Source: Rhizobium sp. ZPR4
GTDB taxonomy: Bacteria > Pseudomonadota > Alphaproteobacteria > Rhizobiales > Rhizobiaceae
Assembly: GCF_040215725.1 (NCBI RefSeq)
Contig: NZ_CP157967.1
Span: 682,001 to 746,000, forward strand
Length of the DNA stretch: 64,000 nucleotides
Reading direction: 5' to 3'
A program made the position numbers and the translations under genes. Shown here in pieces: positions 44,646 to 53,729 of the stretch (position 1 is its first letter; every line of letters starts with the position of its first letter). The notes beneath the pieces were generated by a model that worked only from the letters and a program-made list of their open reading frames with translations, was not told the origin of the DNA and searched no databases.

Positions 44646-45266
44646 TCAGGGCTTGGGCGCTGGTGTCGGCACTTCCCACTTGCCCGCCTTGTGAAGGGCA
44701 AGTGTCAATGCCGCGACATGGATCATCTGGATCATTTTCCCTTCCAGCGCCAGCTCGATGGCCTGCCGGATCGGCATGCGGATCAGGCGGATGCGTTCGG
44801 TCGGGTCGTCCGCCGGCTTGGCGCTGAATTCAACATTACGGGCAATGACGATATGCGCGAGGTTGGTATGCGTGGCCGGGTTGGGCGCAAGCTTGCCGAC
44901 ATAATCCCAATCGGCAGATGAAAGCCCCGTTTCCTCGCGCAGCTCGCGCGCAGCCGCCTCGACCGGGCTTGCATCGCTCGCATCCATGGCTCCGCCGGGA
45001 AGTTCGAGCGCCACGACACCCAATCCATGACGATATTGCTGGACGAGATAAATGTGATCCTCGGCATCGAGTGCGATGATCTCGACCCAATCGGGATATT
45101 CCAGCACGTAATAGGGCGCGATCTCCACGGCTTCCGCCGTCACGCAGTTGTCGGCACGAACCTTCAGCCAGCGATCATGAACCAGATACGTTGAACCCGT
45201 CGTCCGCCACGGCGGCAGGTCTGCCGTGTCCAATAGCAGGCTCATGATATCGTCCTTCGAACTCAT
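44646..45266 (-). CDS. NUDIX hydrolase
   Basis: A 206-residue protein with an intact Nudix box beginning LELPGGAMDASDA and ending AARELREETGL (G-x5-E-x7-REExEEG-type layout). It hydrolyses a nucleoside diphosphate linked to another moiety; ADP-sugar substrate is a guess. An N-terminal strand YYVLEYPDWVEIIALD precedes it. The start at 45266 (MSSKDDIMSLLL) may be shortened to the second ATG. It lies between the aminotransferase and a glycosyltransferase gene. Confidence 0.87.
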   Translation of the reverse strand: MSSKDDIMSLLLDTADLPPWRTTGSTYLVHDRWLKVRADNCVTAEAVEIAPYYVLEYPDWVEIIALDAEDHIYLVQQYRHGLGVVALELPGGAMDASDASPVEAAARELREETGLSSADWDYVGKLAPNPATHTNLAHIVIARNVEFSAKPADDPTERIRLIRMPIRQAIELALEGKMIQMIHVAALTLALHKAGKWEVPTPAPKP

Positions 45267-45289
45267 GCGCCGTTCAGCTCCCGTTGCGG

Positions 45290-46312
45290 CTAGGCGTCCT
45301 GATGATCGCGATCGAAGATCTTGCGCACGATGTAGTTCGGCGAGAGATCGTCGCGATAGTAGATGCGGGCGATCATCTCGGCGAGAATGCCTGTCGTAAT
45401 CATCTGCACCGACGACAGGAGCAGCACGACGCCGACCATCAGCAGCGGACGGCTGCCGATATCGTCGCCGAAGATGAACTTGTCGATGAAGAGCCAGAGC
45501 AGGATGATGCCGGCAAGCGCACCGAGGCCGAGGCCGAGCGAGCCGAAGAAATGCCCCGGCCGCGCTTTGTAGCGCATGAAGAACATCACCGACAGCAGAT
45601 CGAGAATGACGCGGAAGGTTCGGGAAATCCCGTATTTCGAGGTGCCGTGCTGGCGCGCATGATGGGTGACGGGTACTTCGCCGATGCGCGAGCTCGGCAC
45701 GACGCCGGCGACCCAGGCGGGGATGAAGCGGTGCATCTCGCCCATCAGCTTGACCTGCTTGATGATCGAGGAGCGATAGATCTTCAGGCTGCAGCCATAA
45801 TCATGCAGCTTGACGCCGGTGATACGGCCGATCAGGTAATTGGCGCACCAGGAGGGGATCTTGCGCAGGAGAAGACCGTCCTGACGGTTCTTGCGCCAGC
45901 CGACGAGCAGGTCGAGCTGCCGCCGCTCCAGTTCCTCGACCATGGAAGGAATATCCTTCGGGTCGTTCTGCAGATCGCCGTCCATGGTGGCGATCAGGCG
46001 GCCGTTTGCCGCATCGATGCCGGCCTGCATGGCTGCGGTCTGCCCGAAATTGCGTTGCAGCTCGACGATGCGGAGCGTCAGCCCTTCTTGCGAAAGCGAG
46101 CGTCGGGCATTGACGAGCGTCGCGTCCGTGCTGCCGTCGTCGACCAGGATCAGCTCCCATGATTTCGTAAAGCTCGCCATGGCGGAACAGATGCGCTCGA
46201 TGAGCGGTCCGACGCTTTCTTCCTCGTTGAAGACGGGCACGACCAGCGAAAGCTCAAGGGGGCTTGCCGGATCGGCCTGGGGGAGGGTCGACTCTGCCGT
46301 TGTCTGCAACAC
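45290..46312 (-). CDS. Family 2 glycosyltransferase (DPM/ArnC-like)
   Basis: A 340-residue GT2: LSLVVPVFNEEESVGPLIERI, the nucleotide-sugar DDGSTDAT loop, MDGDLQNDP of the metal site, and a C-terminal pair of membrane helices (about 240-300). This is the layout of polyprenyl-phosphate glycosyltransferases. It likely makes a lipid-linked sugar for envelope glycans. The adjacent divergent gene encodes an UPF0104-type membrane protein, a common neighbour. Confidence 0.87.
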   Translation of the reverse strand: MLQTTAESTLPQADPASPLELSLVVPVFNEEESVGPLIERICSAMASFTKSWELILVDDGSTDATLVNARRSLSQEGLTLRIVELQRNFGQTAAMQAGIDAANGRLIATMDGDLQNDPKDIPSMVEELERRQLDLLVGWRKNRQDGLLLRKIPSWCANYLIGRITGVKLHDYGCSLKIYRSSIIKQVKLMGEMHRFIPAWVAGVVPSSRIGEVPVTHHARQHGTSKYGISRTFRVILDLLSVMFFMRYKARPGHFFGSLGLGLGALAGIILLWLFIDKFIFGDDIGSRPLLMVGVVLLLSSVQMITTGILAEMIARIYYRDDLSPNYIVRKIFDRDHQDA

Positions 46313-46405
46313 TTCTTTCTCCTAAAAGACCGGCAGTATCTGCCGGACGAAACGAGCGAGAAGTCCGGTTTCAGCCTTCCGCTCGCATTTGGGTGCCCTA
46401 ACTAC

Positions 46406-47365
46406 ATGAAGACTCCGACGGTTGCCAGCCGACAGAATTGGTTTATTCGCAACCGAATGACGCTGCTGACGCTTGCCGTCGTCGTGGCCTACGCCGCGTT
46501 CATCGAATGGTTCTGGGGCTGGAGTTCGATCCTGGCGCAATGGGGCAAGGTCGGCGCCTTGCCAATCCTTCTCGCCCTGGCGCTTCTGACCGGCACCTAT
46601 TTCCTGCGCACCTGGCGCATCTACGATTACTTCCCGAAGGAAACGTCAGGCCATTTCGCAGCGCTCTTCCGCGTGACGCAGGTCCATAATCTGCTGAATA
46701 TAATGATGCCGTTCCGCACGGGCGAGACCAGCTTTCCGGTGTTGATGCGCTCGGAGTTCGGCATTCCGCTGGCCCGGGGCACCTCGGCGCTGTTCGTCAT
46801 GCGGCTGCTGGATCTTCACGCACTGCTGGCCGCCGCCGGTATCGGCCTTGCGCTTGCCTCGCCCTATCATCTCCTGGCCTGGGTCGTATGGGCGGTTTTT
46901 CTGCTGCTGCCGGTCGCCGGCTTTGCCTCCCGCCGGCCGCTGATCCGCCTTGCCGCCCGCATCCTGCCGAAGAAGGCGCAAGGGCTGGTGCATGAGCTGG
47001 AACGCGGCCTGCCGGTCGATATCGGCGCCTTTGGCCGCGCCTGGCTGACGACCATCGTCAACTGGCTGGTCAAGGTCGTGGTGCTCGCCTGGGCGCTCGG
47101 CCTGATGAACGTCACGCCGCTTTCGGCAAGCTTCGGCGGCGCGCTTGGCGGTGAATTATCATCAGTCCTGCCTGTGCATGCGCCGGGTGGCGTCGGTACC
47201 TATCCGGCCGGCATCACCGCCGGCGCCATGGCCTTCGGTGCTTCGAGCGCCAAGGAGGTAATCGAAAACCTCGCTCAGGCCAGCATCAATGCTCACCTCC
47301 TGATCGTGGTGTCGGCGCTGACGGGAACCGCGATCGGGTTGCTGGTCTCGCGCAAGCGCGTCTGA
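46406..47365 (+). CDS. Lysylphosphatidylglycerol synthase TM-region / UPF0104-type membrane protein
   Basis: A 319-residue integral membrane protein with about eight helices. It shares with the YbhN/AglD-like family the blocks RVTQVHNLLNIMMPFRTGETSFPVLMR and SSVLPVHAPGGVGTYPAGITAGAM. Family members include flippase domains of MprF and lipid-sugar handling proteins. It has no synthase domain. It is divergent from the GT2 gene, suggesting a shared envelope glycolipid role. Confidence 0.83.
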   Translation: MKTPTVASRQNWFIRNRMTLLTLAVVVAYAAFIEWFWGWSSILAQWGKVGALPILLALALLTGTYFLRTWRIYDYFPKETSGHFAALFRVTQVHNLLNIMMPFRTGETSFPVLMRSEFGIPLARGTSALFVMRLLDLHALLAAAGIGLALASPYHLLAWVVWAVFLLLPVAGFASRRPLIRLAARILPKKAQGLVHELERGLPVDIGAFGRAWLTTIVNWLVKVVVLAWALGLMNVTPLSASFGGALGGELSSVLPVHAPGGVGTYPAGITAGAMAFGASSAKEVIENLAQASINAHLLIVVSALTGTAIGLLVSRKRV

Positions 47366-47373
47366 TCCGGCTA

Positions 47374-48627
47374 TTATCGAGCCGCCTCGTCAAGTTCGGC
47401 CAATCGCCTGCGCAGAAAAGCCTGCTCCGGCGCCTGCTGGCATAGCGAAAGCGCCGTTTGGTAGGATTGCCGCGCCTCGTCCGTCCGGCCAAGTTGGCGC
47501 AGGAAATCCGCTTTCGCCGCGTGGGTGAGGTGATACCGCGCCATACGCTCTTCCCGCAGCAACCCGTCGACAATGGACAATGCTGCCGCTGGCCCGTCGC
47601 GCATCGAGATAGCCACCGCGCGATTGAGTTCGATCACCGGGGAGGGGTTTGCCAATAGCAGCAGGTCGTAGAGCATTACCAGTTGGCGCCAGTCGGTATC
47701 ATCGGTGGTCACGGCGCGGGCATGTTCCGCTGCGATCGCGGCCTGCAGGGCATAGCTGCCGACGCTTTCCGCCGCCATAGCTCTTGCCGACAGCGTCAGA
47801 CCTTCGCGGATCTGACTGCGATCCCAAAGTGCGCGATCCTGATCGACAAGCAGCACGAGAGCGCCGGATGCGTCGGTGCGGGCAAGCCGCCGTGAATCCT
47901 GCAGCAGCATGATTGCAAGCAACCCCTCGACTTCCGAATCCGGCAATAGCTGCAGCAAAAGCCTGCCAAGCCGAATGGCCTCCGCCGCAAGATCGGCGCG
48001 CACGATCGCCGCGCCTGATGATGCCGAATAGCCCTCGTTGAAGACGAGGTAGATGACATGCAGCACCTGCGCCAGCCGCGCCGGCAGTTCCGTCTTGCTG
48101 GGGACCTCATAGGGAATATGGTCGGCGCGAATGCGGTTCTTGGCACGGACGATGCGCTGGGCCACGGTCGGCGCCGGGATCAGGAAGGCATGGGCGATCT
48201 CTTCCGTCGTCAGCCCGCAGACCTCGCGCAGGGCCATCGCCATCCGCGCCTCGGCTGGTATAAGCGGGTGGCAGCAAGTGAAGATCAGCCGCAGCATGTC
48301 GTCCTCGATCTCTTCGCCTTCCGATGTCTCCATTGTTTCGCCCTCCGGATAGAGGCTGTCGGCGATGTCGGCCTGGGCAGCGTCGAAGCGCGTTCGCCGG
48401 CGGATATGATCGATAGCGCGAAAGCGTCCGGCGGAGACGAGCCAGGCATAGGGATTGGCCGGGATCGTCTCGTCAGTCCATTGCTGCGCCGCCGCCGCGA
48501 AAGCGTCGTGGAGCGCTTCTTCCGCCCGGTCGAAATCACCGAGCAGACGGATTAGCGTTGCCAGCACGCGGCGCGAGTGGCTGCGATAGATGCCTTCGAT
48601 GGTCTGGTTCAGCGACACGAGCGTCAC
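47374..48627 (-). CDS. ECF42-type RNA polymerase sigma factor
   Basis: A 417-residue sigma factor: region 2 (RLLGDFDRAEEALHDAFAAA, PYAWLVSAGRFRAIDHIRRR), region 4 (EVCGLTTEEIAHAF, VAQRIVRAKNRI), then a long C-terminal domain of helical repeats (SAIEL-type, DWRQLVMLYDLL, VIELNRAVAI). A long tail and adjacent DGPF/YciI genes define ECF42. It has no anti-sigma gene, so regulation may act through the tail. It overlaps the first YciI gene by 4 bases, so the four genes form one operon. Confidence 0.87.
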   Translation of the reverse strand: MTLVSLNQTIEGIYRSHSRRVLATLIRLLGDFDRAEEALHDAFAAAAQQWTDETIPANPYAWLVSAGRFRAIDHIRRRTRFDAAQADIADSLYPEGETMETSEGEEIEDDMLRLIFTCCHPLIPAEARMAMALREVCGLTTEEIAHAFLIPAPTVAQRIVRAKNRIRADHIPYEVPSKTELPARLAQVLHVIYLVFNEGYSASSGAAIVRADLAAEAIRLGRLLLQLLPDSEVEGLLAIMLLQDSRRLARTDASGALVLLVDQDRALWDRSQIREGLTLSARAMAAESVGSYALQAAIAAEHARAVTTDDTDWRQLVMLYDLLLLANPSPVIELNRAVAISMRDGPAAALSIVDGLLREERMARYHLTHAAKADFLRQLGRTDEARQSYQTALSLCQQAPEQAFLRRRLAELDEAAR

Positions 48628-49001
48628 CTATTCTCCGCGAGATCTCCGTGAAGCGTCAGGACGCGCACCGGGCGGATCTCGACGGCGCCATAGCGCGCCG
48701 AGGGAATGCGCTTGGCGATCTCCGTTGCTCCCTCAAGATCGGGGGCCTCGAGCAGATAGAAGCCGGCCAGATGCTCCTTCGTCTCCACGAATGGTCCGTC
48801 CGTCACCGAAAACCCTTTGCTGTCCGGGCGGATGACGATCGATTTGTCCCGAAGCGCCAGCGCTTCCGACACGATCATGGTGCCGTCCTGCCGCAAGCCC
48901 TCGTCGAAGACGAAGTGCTCGCCGATCAGGTGGTTCATCTCGTTCGGCGTCAATCGTCCGTCGACATCGACGGATGTGTAGATCAAACATAGAAACCGCA
49001 T
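48624..49001 (-). CDS. YciI/DGPF family protein 1
   Basis: A 125-residue DGPF-domain protein (also YCII) starting MRFLCLIYTSVD, with VTDGPFVETKEHLAGFYLLEA as the diagnostic DGPF block. ATG 49001 is chosen because AAAGGA lies just upstream; the longer frame adds 7 residues. This is one of three adjacent paralogues next to the ECF42 sigma gene; they are thought to be regulated by it. Confidence 0.85.
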   Translation of the reverse strand: MRFLCLIYTSVDVDGRLTPNEMNHLIGEHFVFDEGLRQDGTMIVSEALALRDKSIVIRPDSKGFSVTDGPFVETKEHLAGFYLLEAPDLEGATEIAKRIPSARYGAVEIRPVRVLTLHGDLAENR

Positions 49002-49018
49002 ATATTTTCCTTTCTCAG

Positions 49019-49381
49019 TCATTCGTTCGGAAAGCGGATGTCGAAGGCGCCACGAACCTCGATCATGCCATAGCGAGCGACGGGGAAGGTGGCGGCAATG
49101 CGGATCGCTTCCCCCATGTCACGGGCCTCGATCAGCACGAAGCCGCCGAGATGCTCCTTGATCTCCGCGAAGGGACCGTCGGTAACGGCGGTTTCGCCCC
49201 GGCGCACCCGGACGGTTTTTGCCGTCTGAGGCTCGCGCAGAGCGTTGGCGACGATGAGATGGCCGCTGTCGCGCAGCCGGTTGTCGTTGTCGATCGAATC
49301 CTGCGTCAGCTTTCGCCCTTCCTCTTCGGAAATCTTGGCGATTTCTGCGCTCTCGAACCACACTTGGCAAAGGAACTTCAT
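49019..49381 (-). CDS. YciI/DGPF family protein 2
   Basis: A 120-residue protein starting MKFLCQVWFESAEIAKISEE and carrying VTDGPFAEIKEHLGGFVLIEA. ATG 49381 gives the family start. It is 17 bases upstream of paralogue 1 on the same strand and very similar to paralogue 3 over the C-terminal half, which suggests tandem duplication. Confidence 0.85.
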   Translation of the reverse strand: MKFLCQVWFESAEIAKISEEEGRKLTQDSIDNDNRLRDSGHLIVANALREPQTAKTVRVRRGETAVTDGPFAEIKEHLGGFVLIEARDMGEAIRIAATFPVARYGMIEVRGAFDIRFPNE

Positions 49382-49391
49382 CGTCGCCTCC

Positions 49392-49751
49392 TCAAACGTC
49401 CGGGCCGAAGGAATAGATCGGTCGCACCTCGATGGCGCCGAGTTTGGCGAGCGGGATGCCGGCGGCAATCCGGATCGCATCGTTCAGGTCCTTCGCCTCG
49501 ATCAGGATGAAACCGCCAAGATACTCCTTGGTTTCGATGAAAGGCCCATCCGTTACCGAGGTCTCGCCATTGCGGACCCGCACCGTCACCGCCGACCTTG
49601 GCGATTGCAGCGCTTCGGCATGGATCATGTTGCCGCTCGCCATCAGATCGCGGTCGTAGCCGAGCGAATCCGAATCGAGCTTGTGCTTTTCCTCTTTGGT
49701 CATGACGTCGAGCGTCGTGCCATCGAACCAAACCTGGCAGAGATATTTCAT
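49392..49751 (-). CDS. YciI/DGPF family protein 3
   Basis: A 119-residue DGPF protein starting MKYLCQVWFDGTTLDVMTKE, with VTDGPFIETKEYLGGFILIEA. AAGGAGG lies 6 bases upstream of the ATG. It is the first gene of the operon with paralogues 2 and 1 and the sigma factor. Confidence 0.85.
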   Translation of the reverse strand: MKYLCQVWFDGTTLDVMTKEEKHKLDSDSLGYDRDLMASGNMIHAEALQSPRSAVTVRVRNGETSVTDGPFIETKEYLGGFILIEAKDLNDAIRIAAGIPLAKLGAIEVRPIYSFGPDV

Positions 49752-49906
49752 CGCAGCGCCTCCTTTTCAACTTGCTGACGGCCATAGACGAGCGGCCGCC
49801 AAGCAAATCGACATCCCGATCCGCAGCATGACAAAAATTTTCGGCGCTGTCGAAAAAGCTCGAGCCCGGTCGACCAGTTCCGTCAACACCACAAGGAGAG
49901 ACGGAA

Positions 49907-50137
49907 ATGTACAGTCTGGAAGCCGCAATCGTTCATTATTGGCAACGGAAGACACTGTCGGAAGAAGAACTGCTCGACGCAGGGGATGTCGGAAGGGTCG
50001 TTTTCCGCACATGGCTCGGATTTGCGGGTTTTGCGCTGCTGATCCTGTGCCTGAGCTGGGCCGGCGAGCCCTCGGGTCATCAGCAATTGACGGCGAGCCA
50101 AAACGCAGACCGCCTTATGCCGATATCCGAGAACTAG
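49907..50137 (+). CDS. Small membrane protein (76 aa)
   Basis: A 76-residue protein with one membrane helix (LGFAGFALLILCLSWAG at about 37-53). AAGGAG at 49893-49898 precedes the ATG with about 8 bases of spacing, and the composition is coding-like. I do not recognise a domain. It is divergent from the ECF42 operon and convergent with a hypothetical gene, so its partners are unclear. Confidence 0.7.
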   Translation: MYSLEAAIVHYWQRKTLSEEELLDAGDVGRVVFRTWLGFAGFALLILCLSWAGEPSGHQQLTASQNADRLMPISEN

Positions 50138-50153
50138 GAAATAGACGCTCGCG

Positions 50154-50480
50154 TTAAAAGCGTTCCACAAAATCCGAGATGGCATCATAAAATCTGGATG
50201 TTTGATCGGCCGGTGCATTGTTTTCCGGCCAAATCGCGATCAGCGCCTCAAGATTTGTCTTGATCGCATGGAAGGTGTCCAAAGCCTCCCGCTCACTGCC
50301 GATGAAAACAGTATGAACCATGTTGCCGTAAAGGCCGCAGGTAATGGCAAACGGCACACGATCACACCTCTCAAGTGTGACGCGTGCGCCGTCACTATGT
50401 TCTTCGTCCAAAAGAATAATGCCGCTTTCTGAACCCTGATGACCGATTGTCGAACCGCCATCAAAGCTTACCCATGCCAC
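50154..50480 (-). CDS. Conserved-looking hypothetical protein (108 aa)
   Basis: A 108-residue soluble protein, MAWVSFDGGSTIGHQGSESG onward, with a likely beta-rich N-terminal half (GIILLDEEH, RVTLERCDRVPFAITCGLYG) and helical end (FYDAISDFVERF). Composition is coding-like, less GC-rich than its neighbours. No domain recognised. It is convergent with the small membrane protein gene at 17 bases. Confidence 0.65.
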   Translation of the reverse strand: MAWVSFDGGSTIGHQGSESGIILLDEEHSDGARVTLERCDRVPFAITCGLYGNMVHTVFIGSEREALDTFHAIKTNLEALIAIWPENNAPADQTSRFYDAISDFVERF

Positions 50481-50521
50481 GTATTTTCTCCGGTCAAATG
50501 TGATAGCTGCCTATCTATATG

Positions 50522-52024
50522 TTATTGGAATGCCGTTTCGAAGAAGCTGCGCAGCTTGCGCGAATGCAGCGCTTCCGGCGGCATGGCGGCCAGCTTCTGG
50601 ATGGCACGGATGCCGATCTGCAGATGCTGGTTTACCTGCGTGCGATAGAAGGCCGTCGCCATACCAGGCAGTTTCAGCTCGCCATGCAGCGGCTTGTCCG
50701 AAACGCAGAGCAGCGTGCCGTAGGGAACGCGGAAGCGGAAGCCGTTGGCGGCAATCGTCGCCGATTCCATGTCGAGCGCGACAGCGCGGGCTTGCGACAG
50801 ACGCTTTACCGGGCCTGCCTGATCGCGCAGTTCCCAGTTGCGATTATCGATGGTGCCGACGGTGCCCGTGCGCATGATGCGCTTCAGCTCGAAGCCTTCA
50901 TAGCCGGTGATTTCGGCGACGGCCGCTTCGAGCGCCACCTGCACTTCGGCCAGCGCCGGGATCGGCACCCAGACCGGCAGGTCGTCGTCGAGAACGTGGT
51001 CCTCGCGCATATAGGCGTGGGCAAGCACATAGTCGCCAAGTCGCTGGCTGTTGCGCAAACCGGCGCAATGGCCGAGCATCAGCCAGGCATGCGGGCGGAG
51101 CACGGCGACGTGGTCGGTGATCGTCTTGGCGTTGGAAGGGCCAACGCCGATATTGATCATGGTGATCCCGGCATGTCCCTTCTTCTTCAGATGGTAGGCC
51201 GGCATCTGGGGCAGGCGCGGCGGCGTCGTGTCACCTTCGGGCTGGCTGGAACCAGCCTTGGTGATGATGTTTCCCGGTTCGACGAATTCGGTGTAGCCAT
51301 CGCCGCCGCTCGCCATCAGGTCGCGCGCCCATTTGCAGAACTCGTCGATATAGAACTGATAGTTCGTGAACAGCACGAAATTCTGGAAGTGTGCCGCGCT
51401 GGTCGCCGTGTAGTGGACGAGGCGCGCCAGCGAATAGTCGATGCGCTGCGCGGTAAACGGCGCAAGCGGGGAGGGCTCGCCCGGCGGCGGGATGTATTCG
51501 CCATTGGCGATCTCGTCATCCGTCGTGTTCAGATCGGGTGTATCGAAGAGATCGCGCAGCGGAATGTCTTCGAAAACCGTGGCGGATGCTTCGACATGAG
51601 CACCTTCGCCGAAAGCAAAATGGATCGGAATGGGCGTCGTCGATTCCGATACGACCACCGGAACATTGTGGCTGCGCATCAGGAGCGTCAGCTGCTCCTT
51701 GAGATAGTGCTTGAAGAGCTGCGGGCGGGTGATGGTCGTCGTGTAGACGCCGGGGGCGGTGACATGGCCGTAGGAAAGGCGCGAGTCGACATGGCCGAAA
51801 CTCGTCGTTTCGATGCTGACCTGCGGATAGAAGGCCCGGTAGCGCGCGGTGATCGGCGCGCCTTTGGCAAGCTTGGTGAAATTGTCGATCAGGAACGCCG
51901 TATTGCGCTCGTAAAGCTCCGTCAGCGCTTCGACGGCCTTGCCCGGATCATCGAAGGTCCGCGGCTGGAACGGGCTGGGAGAAGAGATGTCGAGGGGTGA
52001 AAAGGGAGAGATTCTGTTGCTCAT
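50522..52024 (-). CDS. amn: AMP nucleosidase
   Basis: A 500-residue enzyme with an N-terminal AMP-nucleosidase domain and a C-terminal nucleoside-phosphorylase-like domain (GHAGITMINIGVGPSNAKTI, AWLMLGHCAGLRNSQRLGDY, VALDMESATIAANGFRF). It hydrolyses AMP to adenine and ribose 5-phosphate, lowering adenylate pools. The length equals E. coli Amn. It is read alone. Confidence 0.93.
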   Translation of the reverse strand: MSNRISPFSPLDISSPSPFQPRTFDDPGKAVEALTELYERNTAFLIDNFTKLAKGAPITARYRAFYPQVSIETTSFGHVDSRLSYGHVTAPGVYTTTITRPQLFKHYLKEQLTLLMRSHNVPVVVSESTTPIPIHFAFGEGAHVEASATVFEDIPLRDLFDTPDLNTTDDEIANGEYIPPPGEPSPLAPFTAQRIDYSLARLVHYTATSAAHFQNFVLFTNYQFYIDEFCKWARDLMASGGDGYTEFVEPGNIITKAGSSQPEGDTTPPRLPQMPAYHLKKKGHAGITMINIGVGPSNAKTITDHVAVLRPHAWLMLGHCAGLRNSQRLGDYVLAHAYMREDHVLDDDLPVWVPIPALAEVQVALEAAVAEITGYEGFELKRIMRTGTVGTIDNRNWELRDQAGPVKRLSQARAVALDMESATIAANGFRFRVPYGTLLCVSDKPLHGELKLPGMATAFYRTQVNQHLQIGIRAIQKLAAMPPEALHSRKLRSFFETAFQ

Positions 52025-52145
52025 GCGCCATTATAGAGTGTCGTTGATTACAAGCAAACGACGTTGCAAGAGGCGGCCTGGATTCTCGCAGCTATTTTTG
52101 TAGTCACTATCGAGGCCCCCGCATACCGGAGGCGGAGGCCTGTCT

Positions 52146-52322
52146 TTACTGTACGGTCGTGCAATACGGGGTACCGGCCTCAACGCAGGTGAAGCTTGCC
52201 CCGAAATGCGATTGTGCGCCGCTGCGTCCGGCATGTTCGACCGCAACCGAGAAGCTGAATGCAAAGATTGCGGCAAACAGCATGATAACAACAAAGCGCC
52301 GTGCGATAATCATCGAGTTCAT
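52146..52322 (-). CDS. Small secreted protein (58 aa)
   Basis: The minus-strand frame MNSMIIARRFVVIMLFAAIF... has a classic signal peptide (positively charged ARR then a long hydrophobic core ending AFSFSVAVEHAG), followed by a short mature part with two cysteines (FTCVEAGTPYCTTV). AGGA precedes the first ATG closely; the second ATG, three codons later, is an alternative. No longer frame covers this DNA convincingly, so a missed exported gene is plausible. No family recognised. Confidence 0.6.
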   Translation of the reverse strand: MNSMIIARRFVVIMLFAAIFAFSFSVAVEHAGRSGAQSHFGASFTCVEAGTPYCTTVQ

Positions 52323-52463
52323 GTTCCTGGCCCTACCCGTGCCCTATACTGGACACTGTTTTGCCATGGTCAGGCTGAACAGGTGCTGAGATACCGGTTC
52401 ATCCGGCGTTCAGAAATATTACCGCTTTCGAATGCTCGCCTGCCTCTGTCCGCAAGCAAATAA

Positions 52464-52495
52464 CAAAAGGCCTGCCGGCTGATGGCGGGCAGGTC
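52464..52495 (-). terminator. Terminator after the DUF2147 gene
   Basis: On the minus strand CCTGCC (52488-52493) and GGCAGG (52471-52476) pair around a 10-base loop and are followed by CCTTTTGTTATT. It begins 35 bases after the DUF2147 stop. Confidence 0.7.
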
Positions 52496-52528
52496 CTATA
52501 GTTTTCATCGTGAGGGATGAGGGCCTTT

Positions 52529-52867
52529 TCAGAGCCTCGTCCAAGTCTGAGACTTGCAGAATACCTTCAGTACGCAGCCCTGCATCTTGATACTATTGCC
52601 GCTGATCGTGCCGGAACCGCTATAAGTCTTGTCCTCGGAGGGGTCGGTAAGCTGGCCCGTATAGCTGCCGCCCTTACCCTGCATCTTGCCGATCTGCTTG
52701 CCGGCATATTTGCCCGTCTTCAACGTCACGCAATAGCTGTCGCCGCAGGGGGCAATGGCGGCGGTATCGCCAGCAACTGTTTTCCAGTTACCGACGATCG
52801 GCTCTTCGGCAAAAGCGGCATTCGCGCTTATCAGCAATGCGATAGCAAGAACGGTGGTACGGATCAT
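52529..52867 (-). CDS. DUF2147-domain secreted protein
   Basis: A 112-residue protein: signal peptide MIRTTVLAIALLISANAAFA, then a mature beta-rich domain with GNWKTVAGDTAAIAPCGDSYCV and GSGTISGNSIKMQGCVLKVFC. The GNW(K/R) opening and the GC-VLK ending are the DUF2147 pattern. ATG 52867 follows a GGGAGGAATGACACT leader; the longer frame lacks support. Periplasmic, function unknown; four cysteines suggest disulfides. Confidence 0.83.
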   Translation of the reverse strand: MIRTTVLAIALLISANAAFAEEPIVGNWKTVAGDTAAIAPCGDSYCVTLKTGKYAGKQIGKMQGKGGSYTGQLTDPSEDKTYSGSGTISGNSIKMQGCVLKVFCKSQTWTRL

Positions 52868-53333
52868 AGTGTCATTCCTCCCCCAAGGCGCCATCCGGTT
52901 CTGTAACCGGGAATGTGGTGAGATTATCTAACGCGAACGTAAAGGTAAATATGGTTTTCGGAGCGCAAATCCCCTGTTCCGTTGGACATCTGCGCCGTGC
53001 CGAAACACGGCATCCGATTGAACTGCGCTCTTTTTGTGGTGAACAAAGGGTTTAAATTCAAATCCTAACGGAAGGTTAAGCTCGCGCGAAAATCCTTAAT
53101 TTGCAAGGGAAGCGATGTTTAACAAAATCCCAAGTTTACCAAGCATTTGCACTTTGTTTGCATCGAATTAATCATGCATTTTAGGCGTTTTTTGAAAGCC
53201 GTCTGCGATAGTGAAGCCATCAAACGAGCGGGGCAAACCCGCCGGCCGGAAGAACCGGAAAGCCGCGAACGACGGCAAGGTTCGGACGGAAAACAGGGCA
53301 GATACGAACAGAAGTCAAACAGGGATAATAACA
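52868..53333. other. Gap between the DUF2147 and Sel1 genes
   Basis: 466 bases, AT-richer around 52920-53170. Both flanking genes are read away from it, so it should carry two promoters. Short frames on either strand overlap this DNA but show no ribosome binding site or coding composition. Confidence 0.45.
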
Positions 53334-53597
53334 ATGGCACGCTTCGAAACGACGATGTCTGGAAATGCCATGATGGGTGGTAACGGCGCCGATGCCCTTT
53401 GCGAATTGGGCGTGAACTACGCGACCGGCAGGGGCTGCAATGCAGACCTCGTTGCCGCCCACAAATGGTTGAATATCGCGGCCATCCGTGGCAGCGAGCG
53501 CGCCGCCGAGCTTCGTGCCGACGTCGCCGCGACCCTGACCAAGATGCAGCTCGCTGCAGCGCTGCGCGCCGCCCGCGAGTGGATGACCACGCACTGA
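53334..53597 (+). CDS. Single Sel1-repeat protein (87 aa)
   Basis: An 87-residue protein with one Sel1/TPR-like unit (ALCELGVNYATGRGCNADLV then AAHKWLNIAAIRGSERAAEL) and a C-terminal helix. AGGG lies about 9 bases before ATG 53334. Normally such repeats occur in tandem; a single one is short. No signal peptide is seen, so it is cytosolic or co-translationally associated. Function unknown. Confidence 0.72.
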   Translation: MARFETTMSGNAMMGGNGADALCELGVNYATGRGCNADLVAAHKWLNIAAIRGSERAAELRADVAATLTKMQLAAALRAAREWMTTH

Positions 53598-53729
53598 GGC
53601 GTGCCGCAAGCCATAAGACTTCCTGACCTCGAAAGAGGGGATGTCGGCGGCCGACGGAGAGGCGAGCCGCCGAATGATGAAAACCGCGACCGGCCGGAAC
53701 AAGGCTGGCGCGGTTTCGTCGTTTTGGGC

